A stretch of DNA of 10,055 nt from Isohypsibius dastychi (lineage: Eukaryota > Tardigrada > Eutardigrada > Parachela > Isohypsibiidae). The stretch is taken from assembly GCA_034696485.1 (NCBI GenBank), contig JAQIWT010001629.1, positions 1 to 10,055 of the forward strand, given 5' to 3'. Within the stretch, counting starts at the first letter, position 1, and each line of letters begins with the position of its first letter. The translations under genes and the position numbers were made by a program. This document shows, piece after piece, positions 8,060-10,055 of this stretch. Below the pieces are notes generated by a model. It was given only the letters and a program-made list of their open reading frames with translations. It did no database searches and had not been told where the DNA came from.

Positions 8060-8251
8060 TCAAACCAAGAATTCCGCTACCAAGTATTTCTCGTGGCTGG
8101 GCTTACTTTTGCTGTGGTCAGTCTGGTGATCCACCGTCTTCAACCATATCGCTTTGCGGCCACTTGTCGGGAGCACTGACACAATGACAGCACACAACAA
8201 TAGATGGAGAGATATGCTCCGTAGAGTCAGATTATTGTTGGGGCATTCCAA
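8060..8251 (-). CDS. Weak hypothetical small secreted ORF
   Basis: 63 codons from an ATG at 8251. After a short polar start it has a hydrophobic stretch, SISLHLLLCAVIVSVLPTSG, that could act as a signal peptide, then a polar tail with several His, Lys and Ser. I recognise no family, and no flanking exon is evident. An ORF this short may be chance. Confidence 0.13.
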   Translation of the reverse strand: MECPNNNLTLRSISLHLLLCAVIVSVLPTSGRKAIWLKTVDHQTDHSKSKPSHEKYLVAEFLV

Positions 8252-9307
8252 GCTTGATAGACGAAGAATTCAGTTTCGTGTGATGAGGCTCCGCTGTCAT
8301 CAGCGACGATAAAATGAAGAACAAATACAATGCGCTACGAATGGCGGGTGATGATAAATACGAGGTCAGTTACCACCGTGCGCGAATATACTACAAAGCG
8401 ATGAACTCGAGAAGCGGAATGACAATCGTGTAATTAACCGGTATGACAAACACCCAAATAAACGTTAATTATGGGGGTGCGAGTCATAAACAAGCTCAGC
8501 ATTGCACGGAACAGAACGTGATTTTAAACACAGCTGTTCAGTCAAATTCGCAAATCACTAGAGATGAAATGTTGATTCGAATTCTTACGAAACTGGTATT
8601 TGTCATCTTCAGAGCAATTGTTGCATACAGTCTTTATTGAGCCAGCATCCCAGTTGCTCAACGTGCTGTTTTTTTCTAGGGTTTAGTGGCTGAGCTCGTC
8701 ATTGTCTTCAGGTTCATTACAGGACCAGTTCTGGGAATACTACATCGAGTTTGATTCAAATCCGAACGCGGTCTGGATTTTTTCGATTCAACTGAGCCAT
8801 CAGCCAGTTCCTAAGCTTGACCTAAGTCAATGACCATTGGTCTGAAGCTCAAACAAGTTTGTTAAAATGGAATGACAAATCGGGTTGTTTTATGGTGAAA
8901 AAGCCTGATGATAATCAAGTAAGACTTGGCTGATGATTGGTCGATTTTCTCGAGACTAATTTCATACCCCCATTTTTGCGAGCAATAGATTCGAGATAGT
9001 CTAGTCTAACAATGATTGGTTAACTGGTCCCAAACAGTTAATTCCATGGCTTTCTCGTTATAGAAGGAGGCATTCTTGTTTCACACATACCGGCAGCAAT
9101 GGTATTATTACTGTCGAAGGATCTCTTCTATCACAACAACACTTTAATTGTATTTGGCCACTTGGAACAAAACCTTTGCCTGAAGATTGCAAAATGATAT
9201 TATGTGTAGCGCAGCTGCAACATGTTATGCGATATTTTCGACATTTTAGCGAACGTCCGTTGACGTCCTGTTTTCCGGCAAAACAAAAGTTCTGCTACAA
9301 AAGCTGA

Positions 9308-9328
9308 AGCTTACTGATGCAGTAAGCT
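9308..9328. repeat. 9-bp perfect inverted repeat, 3-nt spacer
   Basis: AGCTTACTG, spacer ATG, CAGTAAGCT, ending 43 bp before the start codon at 9372. It could be a dyad protein-binding site or a leader hairpin. The T-run that follows superficially resembles a bacterial terminator, but the context is eukaryotic. Confidence 0.7.
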
Positions 9329-9371
9329 CGCATTCTTTTTATATTCTGGGAAAAACATTTCATTCAGAATC

Positions 9372-10055
9372 ATGTTGCGTCTTTTTGTATTCGAATCACT
9401 GCTAATTATTTGCCGAAACCAGCTGACTGCCCAATACCTTGTACCGAGTATTACAATAAACCGAACGCTAGCACCTTTTTCATCCATTTCAGTATTTACC
9501 GGACTAAACATCGTCATCGATGGTCAAGGAGATCCATTCACTGTTCAGATCACCGTCTCGAATAGCGAAGATGCTTCTGGAATTTCAACCATTGTGGAAG
9601 CAAACCAGCTAATCATCAGATTAACTTCAAGTTCTTCTGTTCGGAGAGATGTGAAGATTATTGTTCCTCCAAGTGGATTACGAAGCATTACCGCAAACGA
9701 TGCGTCCATCATAACTGCGCTGCGAGGAACGCTTGTGACCCCTAACCCTCTTTCGTTGTCGGTGACAGATAGATCGCGGATAACGGCGGATGTGTTCGCA
9801 AGAACCTTGTTAGGCCGTATTGAGGGCGGGGGATCCATAAGTGTGACCGGGTTTACACCATTTGCCAGCGTTTCATTTGAAGGAGCTGCCACATGGAACG
9901 CCCTGGGACTCAGTTCAGGAATCACAGAGTTTTCTGGAACCGGATCGCTTACTGCATCGGTAAACGCTACTCAGCAAATCAGAGGAAGTGTTACCGGCAA
10001 CGCTACCATCGAATACGTCGGAAACCCAAGCAGAGAACTCACTGTTGATGGTGCG
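9372..10055 (+). CDS. Putative secreted DUF2807 (GIN head domain)-like protein, partial at right edge
   Basis: A continuous 228-codon frame from ATG 9372 with no stop to the window end. Seen: a hydrophobic N-terminus (MLRLFVFESLLIIC, then RNQLTAQ) that may be a signal peptide. From about 32, TLAPFSSISVFTGLNIVIDG is followed by a beta-rich series: QLIIRL, VKIIVPPSGLRSI, SLSVTDRSRITADV, GGGSISVTG, ASVSFEGAATW, GTGSLTASVNAT, and GSVTGNATIEYVGNPSRELT. Family knowledge: the N-terminal F-xx-I-x-V, alternating GxGxI/L strands and terminal GxxxIxYxGNP match DUF2807 (GIN), a right-handed beta-helix found mainly in Bacteroidetes surface proteins. NxT sequons occur at 30, 198 and 210. A TTTCAG at 9487-9492 resembles an intron acceptor, but splicing there would remove the PFSSISV core, so the unspliced frame is preferred. 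It is divergent from the cadherin-like gene. The 3' end is unknown. Confidence 0.72.
   Translation, partial: MLRLFVFESLLIICRNQLTAQYLVPSITINRTLAPFSSISVFTGLNIVIDGQGDPFTVQITVSNSEDASGISTIVEANQLIIRLTSSSSVRRDVKIIVPPSGLRSITANDASIITALRGTLVTPNPLSLSVTDRSRITADVFARTLLGRIEGGGSISVTGFTPFASVSFEGAATWNALGLSSGITEFSGTGSLTASVNATQQIRGSVTGNATIEYVGNPSRELTVDGA

Larger units (their letters stand above)
7120..9371. other. Divergent intergenic region, no convincing gene
   Basis: About 2.25 kb between two start codons pointing away from each other; it presumably holds both promoters. I see no tRNA, rRNA, CRISPR or intact transposon. Contents are a few short ORFs without recognisable motifs (7291-7500 plus, 7520-7630 plus, 8060-8251 minus, 8443-8640 plus, 8723-8833 plus), an A-rich stretch near 7440-7500, a GAATATTC palindrome at 7154-7161, and two perfect inverted repeats flanking the region. 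No strong TATA box is placed with confidence. Confidence 0.6.

Noticed and set aside
8660-8775. tRNA-like T-loop (GATTCAAATCC near 8751)
   Set aside because: The T-stem has a mismatch at its closing pair, and no A box, anticodon arm or acceptor stem can be drawn upstream.
9308-9345. Rho-independent terminator (hairpin followed by T-run)
   Set aside because: The surrounding genes are eukaryotic, and the T-run is separated from the stem by a GC-containing spacer.
9545-9925. 126-residue minus-strand ORF
   Set aside because: It lies entirely opposite the plus-strand frame that carries the GIN-like signatures; treated as a shadow.

Overview
The window looks like nuclear DNA from a small-genome invertebrate animal. 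A long minus-strand reading frame is cut by at least eleven GT-AG introns, ten of them only 51-85 nt long. Its product is a secreted mosaic of cadherin-like beta domains and tyrosine-rich low-complexity blocks. There are no operons, Shine-Dalgarno sites or bacterial gene spacing. Base composition is fairly balanced. A tardigrade-like genome would fit the compact introns, but that is only a guess; other compact-intron invertebrates are equally possible.

Positions 1-7119 (minus) hold the 5' portion of one very large gene. I assembled twelve coding exons, 2011 codons within the window, running off the left edge with no stop. The predicted product has a signal peptide (exon 1), a cadherin-like domain closed by a YCES motif (exon 2 into 3), a Gly/Tyr/Ser/Pro-rich block (exon 3), a Gln/Pro block with seven YQPPSQPIIQ repeats (exon 4), four tandem cysteine-containing cadherin-like domains, an Ala/Pro/Tyr block (exon 5), a second Gly/Tyr block, and then further cadherin-like domains (exons 6-12). 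Every intron is phase 0 except the one between the Gly/Tyr and Gln/Pro blocks (phase 1). Intron positions recur at equivalent places in repeated domains, so the gene grew by exon/module duplication.

Positions 7120-9371 form the spacer between two divergent genes. I see no convincing gene there, only weak ORFs and two short perfect inverted repeats close to the two start codons.

From 9372 (plus) to the right edge a continuous 228-codon frame encodes a putative secreted protein. Its sequence fits the DUF2807 'GIN' beta-helix domain, a family known mainly from bacteria. It is open at the right edge.

Both recognisable products look extracellular and are transcribed away from a shared 2.25 kb region, so the window suggests an extracellular-matrix, cuticle, eggshell or adhesive locus. 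That role is inference from architecture only.
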